Assembly: GCF_047303325.1 (NCBI RefSeq) | Contig: NZ_JBKBEX010000027.1 | Coordinates: 10,934 to 74,933, forward strand | Direction of reading: 5' to 3' | Source: Polaromonas sp047303325 | Lineage (GTDB): Bacteria > Pseudomonadota > Gammaproteobacteria > Burkholderiales > Burkholderiaceae_C | Length of the DNA: 64,000 nt | Part shown: piece by piece, positions 23,321 to 32,900 of the stretch | How positions within the stretch are numbered: the stretch's first letter is position 1 | Layout of the letters: every line of letters begins with the position of its first letter | Position numbers and translations under genes: made by a program | Notes under the pieces: generated by a model | The model's input: the letters and a program-made list of their open reading frames with translations, nothing else | What the model was told of the DNA's origin: nothing | Database searches by the model: none

Positions 23321-24682
23321 CTACCCCCGAAGCTCAACCCAAAAAACACTCCCCCGCCCAGCCCGGGAAGCCAACCCCACCGGATGCCCCAGCGCCGCGC
23401 TGAGGCGAGACACAATGGCCAGCCCCAGGCCGAAGCCCTCTTCGGTGCCTTGCAGCGGGATCCGGTAGAACTCCTGGAAGATCGCCTGCTGGTGCTCCCT
23501 GGCAATGCCCACGCCGGTGTCCCAGATCTCGATGCGGGGCACGCCGCCGCGCCGCCGCACGGCTATCAGCACGCCGCCGCGGTGGGTGTTGCGCAAAGCG
23601 TTGGACAGCAGGTTGCCGACCAGGCGCTGCAGCAGCACCGGGTCGGACCTGACCTTGCCTGGCGCCGCGCGCATCCTGAGCCGCAGGCCGCGTTCGCGCG
23701 CGAAGGGGGCGTACTGCGCCTCCAGGTCCTGCAGCAGCCCGGCCAGTTCCACGTCCTGCAGGTTGACCCTGAGCGGGTCGGTTTCCAGCCCGGCCAGGTC
23801 GAACAGGGAGTTGAACAGGTCGTTGACGGCTTTGGTGGAGCGCACGATCTTGGGCGTGATCTGTTCGACGAACTCGGGCTCGGCCGCCAGCCAGCCGGCG
23901 TACAGGTCCAGGGCATGCACCGGCTGGCGCAGGTCGTGGGCGGCGCTGGCGATGAAGCGGTTCTTGATTTCCACCGCCTCCAGGGCCGCCCGGCTCTGCT
24001 CGGTCAGGGACTTGATCAGCATGGAGTTGTCGTACTGCAGCTCGAGGTTGATGCGCTGCACCTCGTGAAAGCGCTGGCCCGAGATGCGGATCACGGCCCA
24101 GTAAATGAGCACCAGCGCCAGCATGCCGTAGGTATTGAAGCTGGAGGGCAGCCCGCGCTCCATGACCAGCTGATAGAGCAGCGCGGCCACGACCGAAATT
24201 CCCAGGCCGTTCACATAATTCTTGAAGCAAGGCAGCCAGGACGAAAACGTGCCCACCGCGAAACCGGCCATGCCCACCAGCACGACCATGCAGAGGAACT
24301 GGTCGTACACCGGCGCGCGCAGGAAGTACACAAACATGGACGCACCCCAGACCAGGGCGCTGGCCGACCAGGTCCAGCCGTACTTGGCCATGAAGGCGCG
24401 CAGGGGCGGGCCGCTGACGCCGGCCAAGGTGCGCTGGTAGATGTTGATGACGCCGTAGCGCACCACGGTCACGGCCGCCGCGGCCGCGGCCCACAGACCC
24501 AGGGCCGGCGTGTCGACGCGGTGATAAAGAATGACCACCATGACCACGATCAGCACCAGCGCGGAATGCAATGCCGGACGGGCATAACGCATGAAGGTGT
24601 GGATCAGCCGCATCTCCACCCACTCCTCGCGCGAGAGGTCGGCGACGCTCTGGGCCGGCCGTATCGTTGGGGGGGAGTCCAT
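23321..24682 (-). CDS. Membrane sensor histidine kinase (453 aa)
   Basis: Six hydrophobic segments fill residues 35-205 with no large periplasmic loop, so it probably senses a membrane or intracellular signal. A short coiled linker leads to the dimerization domain with the phospho-acceptor His in SAAHDLRQPVHAL (about 249). The catalytic domain has N-box NLLSNALRNT, G1 WDTGVGI, F-box FQEFYRI and G2 GFGLGLAIV. H-D-L-R-Q-P is the box of kinases that pair with NarL-type regulators of this kind. It converges on such a regulator gene (22331-22915), its likely partner. Confidence 0.92.
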   Translation of the reverse strand: MDSPPTIRPAQSVADLSREEWVEMRLIHTFMRYARPALHSALVLIVVMVVILYHRVDTPALGLWAAAAAAVTVVRYGVINIYQRTLAGVSGPPLRAFMAKYGWTWSASALVWGASMFVYFLRAPVYDQFLCMVVLVGMAGFAVGTFSSWLPCFKNYVNGLGISVVAALLYQLVMERGLPSSFNTYGMLALVLIYWAVIRISGQRFHEVQRINLELQYDNSMLIKSLTEQSRAALEAVEIKNRFIASAAHDLRQPVHALDLYAGWLAAEPEFVEQITPKIVRSTKAVNDLFNSLFDLAGLETDPLRVNLQDVELAGLLQDLEAQYAPFARERGLRLRMRAAPGKVRSDPVLLQRLVGNLLSNALRNTHRGGVLIAVRRRGGVPRIEIWDTGVGIAREHQQAIFQEFYRIPLQGTEEGFGLGLAIVSRLSAALGHPVGLASRAGRGSVFWVELRG

Positions 24683-24789
24683 GGAGCCGAGTTTAGGGCC
24701 AGTTCACACGCCCCGGTGGCCGCCGCGGGCGCACGCGCCGGGGCCATGGCGCGAATGTTGCGCGGGGCTGACGAAATCGGGTGCCCGGT

Positions 24790-25058
24790 TAGGGCCTGCT
24801 AACGCTATTGATGCAAATGCGAATGGGGTGAAAACGGTGCCAATCAAGGCGCGCGACGACGCCCAGACTGGGCGTCTGGGCTAGGAGCGCAACGCCGAGT
24901 GGCGCCGTTTTCACCCCATTCCCTGCGGGTTGCGATCAAAAAGGCCCTGCGCGGCGTTGCAAAGCCTTGACGGGGTCTACCCCGCCTGCGTTTTGCGCCT
25001 TGCTCAAGGCCTTTTTGACTCGCAACGCATCTTGCATAAATAGCATTAACAGGCCCTA
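24790..25058. mobile_element. MITE-like palindromic element (269 bp) with nested inverted repeats
   Basis: Ends TAGGGCCTGCTAACGCTATT (24790) and the near reverse complement ending CAGGCCCTA (25058) form terminal inverted repeats of about 32 bases. Two further inverted repeats are nested inside. AATGGGGTGAAAACGG (24822-24837) has its reverse complement near 24910-24925. TTGCGATCAAAAAGGCC has one near 25005-25025. Small hairpins such as CGCCCAGACTGGGCG also occur. There is no open reading frame. Both ends carry TA, compatible with a TA target duplication. Confidence 0.75.
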
Positions 25059-25106
25059 GCGCCAATTGCGTACACTGGACGCTTCCCCGGAGGGCGACAC
25101 CCGTGC

Positions 25107-27395
25107 ATGGACGCCGGACACCCGCGGCGGCATCCATGCACAGGCACCAAAAAAATGCAGGACCCGCAGATGCAACGCAACGCGCACGCCGAGCTCGCCC
25201 CCGTGAGCCCGGCGAAAGGCACGGCAGGCCCGGGCGGCATGCTCGCCATGCCGGCCCTGGACGACCCGGCCAATCCCTTCCGGCTGGCGCTGCTGGCCGT
25301 GCTGCTGGCCTTTGTCTATGCCATTCTGTCCACGCCGGCCGCCTACACCTCGCGCCCCGACACGCTGGCCGCCATCATCTGGCCCGCGCCGGCGGTGGGC
25401 GCGGCCCTGCTGTGGAACCTGCCCTACCGGCGCTGGCCGGTGTTCCTGGTCGCGATATTCCTGTCCATGATGCTGGTCGGCGACGCCGACCCGCTGTCCG
25501 TGGGCGCCGACGCGGCCTTCGCGCTGCTCAATGTGTTCGAGGTGGCGCTGTATGCCTTCCTGGGGCAGCGCCTGGTTTGCGAAAAAGGCGACATCGACAG
25601 TACCCGCAAGCTCGCGCGCTTCATGTTCCTGCTGCCGCTGCTGGCCACCAGCCTGGTGGCGGCCCTGGGCGCCACCATAGGCGCGGTGACCAAGCACACC
25701 GAGTGGCTGGAGGAATGGCGCGTCCTGCTGGTCGGCAACGGCCTGGCCGTGCTGGTGCTGCTGCCGGCCCTGCTGGCCTGGTGCTCGCGCCAGGCCAGCG
25801 CCGACGCTTCGCCCGGCGACAAGCCGGTGGCCGTCGCGACCGCCGTGCTCGCCGCGGCCTTGATGGCCGCCGCGGCCCTGCTGCCGCGCTTTCCGGAGGA
25901 AGTGCTGCGCGCCCTGCTGTCGCTGGTGCTGGTCTGGGCGGCCATCGCCGGCGGCCTGCGCTCGGCCTCGCTGGGCGTGCTGGCGGCGGCCGGCGTGGGC
26001 ATAGGCCTGGCCGTGGCGGGCTACGGGCCCTACAGCCCGGCCCGCGGCGGCGAGGAAGGCACCTGGGAGCTGCAGGTGGACCTGGCGGGCATGGCGGTGC
26101 TGTCCTTCTTTGTCGGCATCGCGGTCAGCGAGCGGCAAAAACTCAACCTGCGCCTGGAGCGCGCCCGGCGCTTTGAAACCATGGGCTTTCTGACCGGCGG
26201 CATCGCGCACGATTTCAACAACATCCTGGGTGCGGTCGGCGGTTATGCCGAGCTGGCGGTGGAGCGCGAAAAAGCCGGCCTGCCGGTGCGCGCCCCGCTG
26301 GGCGAGGTGGCGGCTGCCGTGGCGCGCGGCAAGGACCTGACGGAGCAAATCCTGCTGGCCGGGCGGCGCGGCGCGCGCACGCGCCAGGCCAGCGACCTGC
26401 GCGACCTGGTCTCCGAAGCGGTGGCGCTGGCTAGCCCCTTGCTGCCGCCCGGCGTGCGGCTGACGGTCCGCGTGCCGCTGGCGCCGGTGCCGGTGCGGGT
26501 GCACCGCGGCCAGTTGACCCGCGCCATCCTGAACCTGCTGCGCAACGCCTCGCAGGCGGCGGCGGGCCGGGTCGAGCTGCGCCTGACGGCATCGGCCGGC
26601 CAGTTGCCGGCAGGTTATGCGCGCGAGGCGGACACCGGCGTCGGCGACATGCTGGAGCGGGACTGCGCCTGGCTGGATGTGCTGGACGACGGCAGCGGCG
26701 TCGCGCCGGCGCATGTGCACCAGCTGTTCGACCCCTTCTTTTCCTCGCGCTCCTCGCAGGGCGGCAAGGGCCATGGCAAAGGCCATGGCACCGGGCTGGG
26801 CCTGGCCATCGTCGCGGGCGTGGCCGCCGATCACGCCGGCGGTGTGGCGGTCTGGACCGGCCGCGGCGAGCGCACGCGCTTTTGCCTGATGCTGCCGCTG
26901 CTGGCCGAACAGGACGCGGCGCAGTTGCCCCTGGTCGCGCCGCCACCGCCGCTGGGCCAGGGCGAAACGGTGCTGGTCGTCGCGCAGGATGCCCAGGCGC
27001 GCGAGCGCACCGAAGACGCGCTGGCCGCGCTGGGTTTTGAGCCGGCCGGCTACGACCCGGCCGCCCTCGCCGGCGGGCCGCAAGGACTGCAGGGACTGGA
27101 GGAACATGCCGAGCTGCTGGTGTGGCTGGATTCGCCGGCCGCAAGTGACAACCTGCAGGCCGCGCTGCGCCAGCCCACCGGCCTGCCGCTACTGCGCTGC
27201 GGCAGCACAGGGGATACGGGCGGCGAAGCCCTCATCACGCAGGAAGCCGGCGTGGTTACCATAAGCGGGCCCTTTGACGGCGCGGCACTGCGCCAGGCCG
27301 TCAAAATGGCGACCGGACGCTCCGATGCCCCGCCCGCCCGGCGTGACGGCGATGTTGACGAAGAAGAAGGCAAAGAAGGCAATCTCCAGCCATGA
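25107..27395 (+). CDS. Hybrid-like sensor histidine kinase: MASE1 domain, kinase core, degenerate receiver
   Basis: A 762-aa membrane kinase. Residues about 50-335 form a MASE1-type sensor (eight or so helices, with IIWPAPAVGAALLWNLPYRR). The kinase core follows: GGIAHDFNNILGAVGGYAEL with phospho-His near 368, N-box ILNLLRNASQAA, G1 VLDDGSGV, and G2 GTGLGLAIV preceded by an unusual GKGHGKGHG. The last 140 residues look like a receiver but lack the acidic pair (VLVVAQDAQ instead of VLxVDDE) and the conserved lysine (TISGPFD instead of KPF). The start is uncertain: ATG at 25107 or 25155 would both work. The stop overlaps the next gene. Confidence 0.85.
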   Translation: MDAGHPRRHPCTGTKKMQDPQMQRNAHAELAPVSPAKGTAGPGGMLAMPALDDPANPFRLALLAVLLAFVYAILSTPAAYTSRPDTLAAIIWPAPAVGAALLWNLPYRRWPVFLVAIFLSMMLVGDADPLSVGADAAFALLNVFEVALYAFLGQRLVCEKGDIDSTRKLARFMFLLPLLATSLVAALGATIGAVTKHTEWLEEWRVLLVGNGLAVLVLLPALLAWCSRQASADASPGDKPVAVATAVLAAALMAAAALLPRFPEEVLRALLSLVLVWAAIAGGLRSASLGVLAAAGVGIGLAVAGYGPYSPARGGEEGTWELQVDLAGMAVLSFFVGIAVSERQKLNLRLERARRFETMGFLTGGIAHDFNNILGAVGGYAELAVEREKAGLPVRAPLGEVAAAVARGKDLTEQILLAGRRGARTRQASDLRDLVSEAVALASPLLPPGVRLTVRVPLAPVPVRVHRGQLTRAILNLLRNASQAAAGRVELRLTASAGQLPAGYAREADTGVGDMLERDCAWLDVLDDGSGVAPAHVHQLFDPFFSSRSSQGGKGHGKGHGTGLGLAIVAGVAADHAGGVAVWTGRGERTRFCLMLPLLAEQDAAQLPLVAPPPPLGQGETVLVVAQDAQARERTEDALAALGFEPAGYDPAALAGGPQGLQGLEEHAELLVWLDSPAASDNLQAALRQPTGLPLLRCGSTGDTGGEALITQEAGVVTISGPFDGAALRQAVKMATGRSDAPPARRDGDVDEEEGKEGNLQP

Positions 27396-28174
27396 CGCAG
27401 CCCAAACAACCCCTGGCCATCCTGGTCGTCGACGATGACGACGCCCTGCGCAAGCTCCTGATCGACTACCTGACGGGCCACGGCCTTTCGGTGACGGGCG
27501 TGGGCACGGCGACGGAAGCGGTGCAGGCCGTCGCCAGGCAGGACTACAGCCTGGTGCTGCTGGACCTGAACCTGCCCGACGGCGACGGTATAGACCTGGC
27601 GCGCAAATGGCGCGCCGAGGCCAACATCGCCATCATCTGCCTGACGGGCAGGCTTGAAGAAGCCGACCGCGTCATGGGCCTGGAGCTGGGTGCCGACGAC
27701 TACATCACCAAGCCGTTTTCGCTGCGCGAGGTGCTGGCCCGCATACGTGCGGTGACGCGCCGCGCCGGCGGCGCGGCCGCGGCGGGCGAGCCGGCCGGCG
27801 AGCGCCCCAGTCACAGCGGCGTGCAGGTGCCCGTCACGCGCGGCAAGCACCCGCGCGCCTACCGCTTCGCAGCCTGGGGCCTGAACCTCAACACGCGCCG
27901 CCTGACCTCGCCCGAGGGCAAGCCGGTGTCGCTGACCAATGCCGAGTTCAACCTGCTGGCGGTGTTCCTCGGCACGCCCGGGCGCATCATCTCGCGCGAG
28001 CAGTTGCTGGAGCGCACGCGCGCCTTCGACGACATCTATGACCGCGCCATCGACGTGCAGATACTGCGGCTGCGCCGCAAGCTTGAGGCCGACGCGAAAA
28101 ATCCCAAGCTGCTGTGCACCGAGCGCGGCGTGGGCTACTTTCTCAATGCCGAGGTGGAAGCGCTGTGGGAATGA
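27392..28174 (+). CDS. Response regulator, OmpR/PhoB family (260 aa)
   Basis: Receiver domain with acidic pair in VVDDDDALR, phospho-acceptor D in VLLDLNLPDGDG (about 58), T in CLTG and K in ITKPFS (about 107). A 30-residue linker leads to a winged-helix DNA-binding domain (LTNAEFNLLAVFLGTPGRII, then RAIDVQILRLRRKLE). ATGA overlap with the upstream kinase makes the two a translationally coupled two-component system. It is directly upstream of tssA, so it could influence the T6SS, but no site was found to support this. Confidence 0.93.
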   Translation: MTQPKQPLAILVVDDDDALRKLLIDYLTGHGLSVTGVGTATEAVQAVARQDYSLVLLDLNLPDGDGIDLARKWRAEANIAIICLTGRLEEADRVMGLELGADDYITKPFSLREVLARIRAVTRRAGGAAAAGEPAGERPSHSGVQVPVTRGKHPRAYRFAAWGLNLNTRRLTSPEGKPVSLTNAEFNLLAVFLGTPGRIISREQLLERTRAFDDIYDRAIDVQILRLRRKLEADAKNPKLLCTERGVGYFLNAEVEALWE

Positions 28175-28235
28175 GCCTGCCGGTTCTTTCTCCTTTCTTC
28201 TTCATGGCATTTTTTGCGACCCCTTGTGAATTTTT

Positions 28236-29789
28236 ATGACCACTGACCTGATCACCGAACTCGGCAAACAGCCCATCGCCGGGCCGCAGCCCACCGGCAA
28301 CGAAGTGCGCGAGGAGCCCGCCTTCGAGCTGCTGGAGGCCGAGGTCGCCAAGCTGGCCAGCCCGGTGCACAGCGTGACCATGGACTGGAACAAGGTCAAC
28401 CAGTGGTCCGTCGAGCTGTTGTCGACCAAGGGCAAGGACCTGCTGGTGGCCTGCTACCTGGCCGGCGGCCTGCTGGAGACGCGTGGCCTCTACGGCCTGG
28501 CCGACGGCCTCAAGGTGCTGGCCGACATGCTGCAAAGCTATTGGGATACGCTGTACCCGGGGCTCAAGCGCATGCGCGGCCGGCGCAACGCGCTGCAGTG
28601 GCTGATAGACCGCGTACAGCAGCGCGCCACCGAAACCGACTGGGGCGCGCTGCCGCCGCAGGAGGCCGAACTCGTGTCACGCCTGACGGCCAGCCTGCAG
28701 GCCATGGACACGTTGCTGGCCGACAAGGACAGCGAGGCGCCCTCCATGCGCGCGCTGCTGACCCTGGTCGGCAGCCTGACCGTGATCGAGGAAAAACCCG
28801 CCGAAGAGCCCGCTCCCGTGGAGGCCGCTGCCGCGCCCTCACCTTCGCCTGCGGCGGCCGCCGGCCCCCCACCGGCCACGCTGCTACTGGACTCGGCCGA
28901 CAACGTCGAGCGCGCACTCGAGGAAGCCTGCTCGCGCCTGGGCAGCCTGGCCGAATGGTTTCTCGCCAACGACAGCAGCAATCCCCTGTCTTACCGCCTG
29001 AACCGCACGGCGGCCTGGTCGACGCTCGAGGCCCTGCCGCCGGCCGACGGCGGCCAGACCCGCATCGCGCCGCCGATTTCGCAGGTGAGCGACGCGCTGG
29101 CCCGGCTGAAAGACAGCCAGTCGGACGCCGAACTCGTGGCCTTTGCCGAAGCCCAGCTGGCGGCCTTCCCCTTCTGGCTGGACCTCAACGGCGTCTGCGC
29201 CGCGGCGCTCGGGCGCATGGGCAGCGGCTATGCGGCCGCGCGCCAGGAAGTTTGCAACGAGACGGCACGCCTGCTCGCGCGGCTGCCGGGCCTTGAAAAA
29301 CTCACTTTCTCCAGCGGCATGCCTTTTGCCGCGAGCGACACTCTGGACTGGCTGGCCACACTGCTGCCCGGCGTGACGGCCGGCGGCGGACCGGCGGCCG
29401 GCGGCCGCGCGAGCGATGCGGTCACGGCCGCCATCGGCAATGCGCGCGCGCTGGCGGCCAACGACGACCTCGCGAGCGCCGCGGCCTGCCTGCAAGAGCA
29501 GCTCGCGCTGCAGCCCACGGCGCGCGACCAGTTGCTGCTGCAGATCCGTTTGTGCGAACTGCTGCTGCAACACCGCCCGGGCGCGGCCCTCAAGGCTTTC
29601 GCGCAAGCCGTGGTGGAAGCCATAGACCGCCACCAGCTAGGCGCCTGGGACCCGGCCATGGCACTGGACGGCCTGCAGGTCGCCTACGGCGTGATGGCGC
29701 GCAACGAGGAAGACCGGGACGCGGCCGATGCGCTGCTGGCGCGCATTGTGGCCTTGGATGCGGCGACGGCGGTGAAGCTGGTGACCTGA
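28236..29789 (+). CDS. tssA: T6SS baseplate/sheath-assembly protein TssA
   Basis: A 517-aa protein with the ImpA N-terminal domain (residues 1-130, including WNKVNQWSVELLSTKGKDL and LETRGLYGLADGL, LYPGLKRMRGRR), then an alanine/proline-rich linker (about 190-210). The long helical C-terminal region resembles the VasJ-type TssA, which caps and coordinates sheath growth. It is on the plus strand, convergent with tssM, and is the only core gene outside the two minus-strand blocks. Confidence 0.9.
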   Translation: MTTDLITELGKQPIAGPQPTGNEVREEPAFELLEAEVAKLASPVHSVTMDWNKVNQWSVELLSTKGKDLLVACYLAGGLLETRGLYGLADGLKVLADMLQSYWDTLYPGLKRMRGRRNALQWLIDRVQQRATETDWGALPPQEAELVSRLTASLQAMDTLLADKDSEAPSMRALLTLVGSLTVIEEKPAEEPAPVEAAAAPSPSPAAAAGPPPATLLLDSADNVERALEEACSRLGSLAEWFLANDSSNPLSYRLNRTAAWSTLEALPPADGGQTRIAPPISQVSDALARLKDSQSDAELVAFAEAQLAAFPFWLDLNGVCAAALGRMGSGYAAARQEVCNETARLLARLPGLEKLTFSSGMPFAASDTLDWLATLLPGVTAGGGPAAGGRASDAVTAAIGNARALAANDDLASAAACLQEQLALQPTARDQLLLQIRLCELLLQHRPGAALKAFAQAVVEAIDRHQLGAWDPAMALDGLQVAYGVMARNEEDRDAADALLARIVALDAATAVKLVT

Positions 29790-29812
29790 GCGTCGCTCTA
29801 CAGAAAATTCAT

Positions 29813-29950
29813 ATCCGCAGATTACGCAGATTTACACAGATGAAAACAGCCGCGGTGCAAGGTCATGTGACCAGCAAATGGAAACCGGCGTGAAGTCCCT
29901 CGTACAAATTCCTTGCCTTTAATCTGCGGAAATCTGCGTAATCTGCGGAT
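29813..29950. repeat. Inverted-repeat element between convergent tssA and tssM
   Basis: ATCCGCAGATTACGCAGATT (29813-29832) begins a 29-base left arm. The right arm, 29922-29950, ends AATCTGCGTAATCTGCGGAT and is its reverse complement at 27 of 29 positions. Each arm itself repeats an ATCTGCG-type unit. The 80-base centre encodes nothing. It can form a large cruciform or act as a two-way terminator for the converging genes. Confidence 0.8.
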
Positions 29951-29968
29951 AGATTTCTCCGGCAACTC

Positions 29969-32900
29969 TTAGCGCGCCGGAGCAACCGGTGGCGTTGTTC
30001 CCGCCGGCGCGCCCTGCTGCAACTGCGCCGCGGCCAGCTCCTTGAACAAGGCCTGGGTGTCCTGCGGCTTGTGCGGCGTCATGCGGGTGTCCCAGCACAC
30101 GCCGATCTGCTTGGGCAGCGAGACCTCGATGGCCGGCACGGCGGTGGCGTTGGAGAGTTTGGCCTGGATGCCGCGTTCCTCGCGCGCGAACTGCGCGTCC
30201 TGCAGGCGCTGCTTCTCGGCCGTCTTGTCTTTTTCCTGGCGCTCGAGCTGCTCGAGCTGCTGCGCCGCCTTGAGGATGGCATCCTGGCCCTCGAAGTTGT
30301 AGCGCAAGCCGACCTGGCGCACGCCCAGCGCGTCCAGCCGCGCGCGCGCCGCCGGGAACTCGTCGACGTTGAACTGGCGCGCGCCGTCGCGGAAGTCCTG
30401 CAGGAAGCGCACGACGCCGCTGGAGCCGGGATACTTCTTGGTGAGCACCACGTCCTCGATCTTGATCTGCAGCGTGACGTCGCCGCACTGGCGGTCGCCC
30501 AGCGGGAAGCTGTCGCTCACCGGGAAGTTGTAGTTGTTGAGCACGCGCGCGCCGGAGGCGCACTGGATGGCCAGCACCGTCACAAAGGGCTTAGCCTTGG
30601 CGCCGGGGTTGACGCTGGTGGGCTGCGCGGTGATGGTGAGCTGCTGGGCCTGGGCCTTGAGGGCTTCGACCTTCTGCTTGATGTCGGCCAGCGCGCGGTC
30701 TATCTGGGCCATGGCCTGCTGCGCCTGCAGCTGCTCCTTCTGCCCCGCGAGCTTGTCGGTCTGCTCCTGCTGTTCGGCGCGCTGCTGCGTCACCAGCTGC
30801 TCCACGCGCTTGCCCGCCGCGTCGTTCAGCATGGGCAGGAACTGGCGCGTGAAGGGCACGCTGTAGCCCAGGGTCTGCACGATGGCGAAGCGGTTGGCGT
30901 CGCGCTGCAAAAAGGGCTTGGCCGGGCCGTCGGCGAAGGCCCATACGGTGCCCTTGGCGCCGTAGAGCTGGTCCACCATGGCCGTCATGTTGGGCGCGGT
31001 CTGCAGCGGCCAGTCCACCTTGGAGGCCCATTCGGCCTGCAGGCTGCAGGAGGCCTGCTCCTCGGTGTAGGCCAGCACGAAACGCAGCGGCCCGCCCATG
31101 AGCTGCCAGACGATTTCATCGCTGGGGCTGTTGTAGCCCACCTGCCTGCGCAGCTGGACCAGGCTGTCGGCCGTGGACTGCAGGGCCGAGGCCTTGACGG
31201 CCGGGTCGGTGGAAAAGCCATGGAAATCCACCGCCGCCTGGTAGGCCTTGGCCGGCCCCACCACCACGTCGGTGGCCACGGCGTTGAGGTCCTTGAAGAA
31301 CTTCTGCAGCGTGGCCGCCGCGTCCAGGTTGTTCTTGATGGTGTCCTGGCCGAGCTTGGGCGCGCCGCCCAGGACTTCCTTCATGGCCTTGCCGCCCACG
31401 TTGTTGATGGCGCCCACCACATTGAGCGCCTCGCCCGCGGTGCCGGAGCGCGCGGCCTGCCGGCGCAGCTCGGCCAGCTCGCGCGACAGGCGCAGCCAGC
31501 TCGGCAGCTGGGCGGCGGGCTGGTCGCCGAACTCCTCGTTGAGCCTGTCCATCACGCGGAAGTAGGGGCTGCGCGCGCTGGTGATCAGGCCCATGGCGGC
31601 GCGCCATTCGGCTTCGCCCGACAGCGTGCGTTCGGTACCCGAAAAACCGGTGGCGAACTTCTGCCAGGCCTGGATGCGGTTCTCCTTGTACCAGGCCTCG
31701 AAGGCGCTGCGCTGCGCGAGGAACTTGGGGCCGTCGTCTATGCTTTTTTCCATCTCCGCGAGGAAGCTGTCGATTTCCTTCTTGCCCGGGTTGGTGAAGG
31801 CCGCAGGCACCACCGGTAGCGCCAGCCCGGCCGCGGGCGTGCGGGCCGGGCTGGTGCCCACCCAGAAATCCTGCACCGTCACAGGCTTGTGCAGCGGGTT
31901 GGTGTCAGGCAGGTCGGCCAGCCAGCTCAGGTTGGGGTCGTGAAAGGCCAGGCGATTGAGCAGCTGCTGCTCAAAACGCAGGCGCACCGGCACATAGGGG
32001 TCGGTGGGCGCCGACCAGGCGATGTTGGAGATATAGAGGTCGTTCAGGCGCGTGTAGAGCTCGGGGGTGTAGCGCGAGATGTGCTGGCGCTGCGGCATGG
32101 CGAGCAGCGCCTGGCGGTCGGCACCACGCTCGTGCGCCTGCAGCAGGTTGATGTAGCGCACCAGGTTGCGCATCATGCGCGCGAACTCGTGGTTCGGGTC
32201 GTCCTTCAGGATGCGCTCGGAGTCTTCCTGGTAGTTGGCGTCGGTGGTCGGCAGGATGTAGCGGCGGAAATTACCGGTGTAGCTGCTCTTGAGGCGCTCC
32301 TCAAGATCGTCCATGTTGGTGGTCTCCACCATCCATTGGCTTTTCCAGCTTTCGTTACGGCGCTCGACCAGGGAGATGGTGTCGCTCAAGCGCTCCAGCG
32401 TGGTCGTGTCCTCGTCCAGGTTGCCGGTAAAACGTATGCTCAGGCGGTCTTTTTCCTGCAGCAGCGAGAGCGTCTGCATGTTGTCCAGGAAACCGATGGT
32501 GATAAAGATCGCCGCCGCGACGCTGAGCAGCACCCAGGCCAGCATGCCGAGGTTTTGCGTAGCGGTGCGCCAGGGGTTGCGCAGCGAGGCCGGCAACGAA
32601 ATGCCGCGGTCCTGCGGCAGCACCCGCCCGAAAAAATCATGCAGGAACAGCCCCGCGTTGGCGCTGGGATGCGGCGGCACCGGCGGCAGCACCTGGCCCA
32701 GCAGGCTGGAGACGGCGCCGCCCTGCTGCAGGCCGCTGCTGAAGAACAGGCCGCGCAAGAAGGGCGTCTCAAGGTACGCGCTGTCGCCGAAGCAGGCGCG
32801 CAGGAAGACTTCCAGGCCGGGCTTGAGCTGGGCCAGCTCGTTGGGAAACAGCAGCAGCTCGGGCGCGACCGGAGTGCCGCGCGCCACCAGCACGGTGCGC

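Noticed and set aside
25103..26176. A 357-codon plus-strand frame overlapping the MASE1 kinase
   Set aside because: Composition is R/P/G/A-rich with no motif; the overlapping frame encodes a complete kinase.
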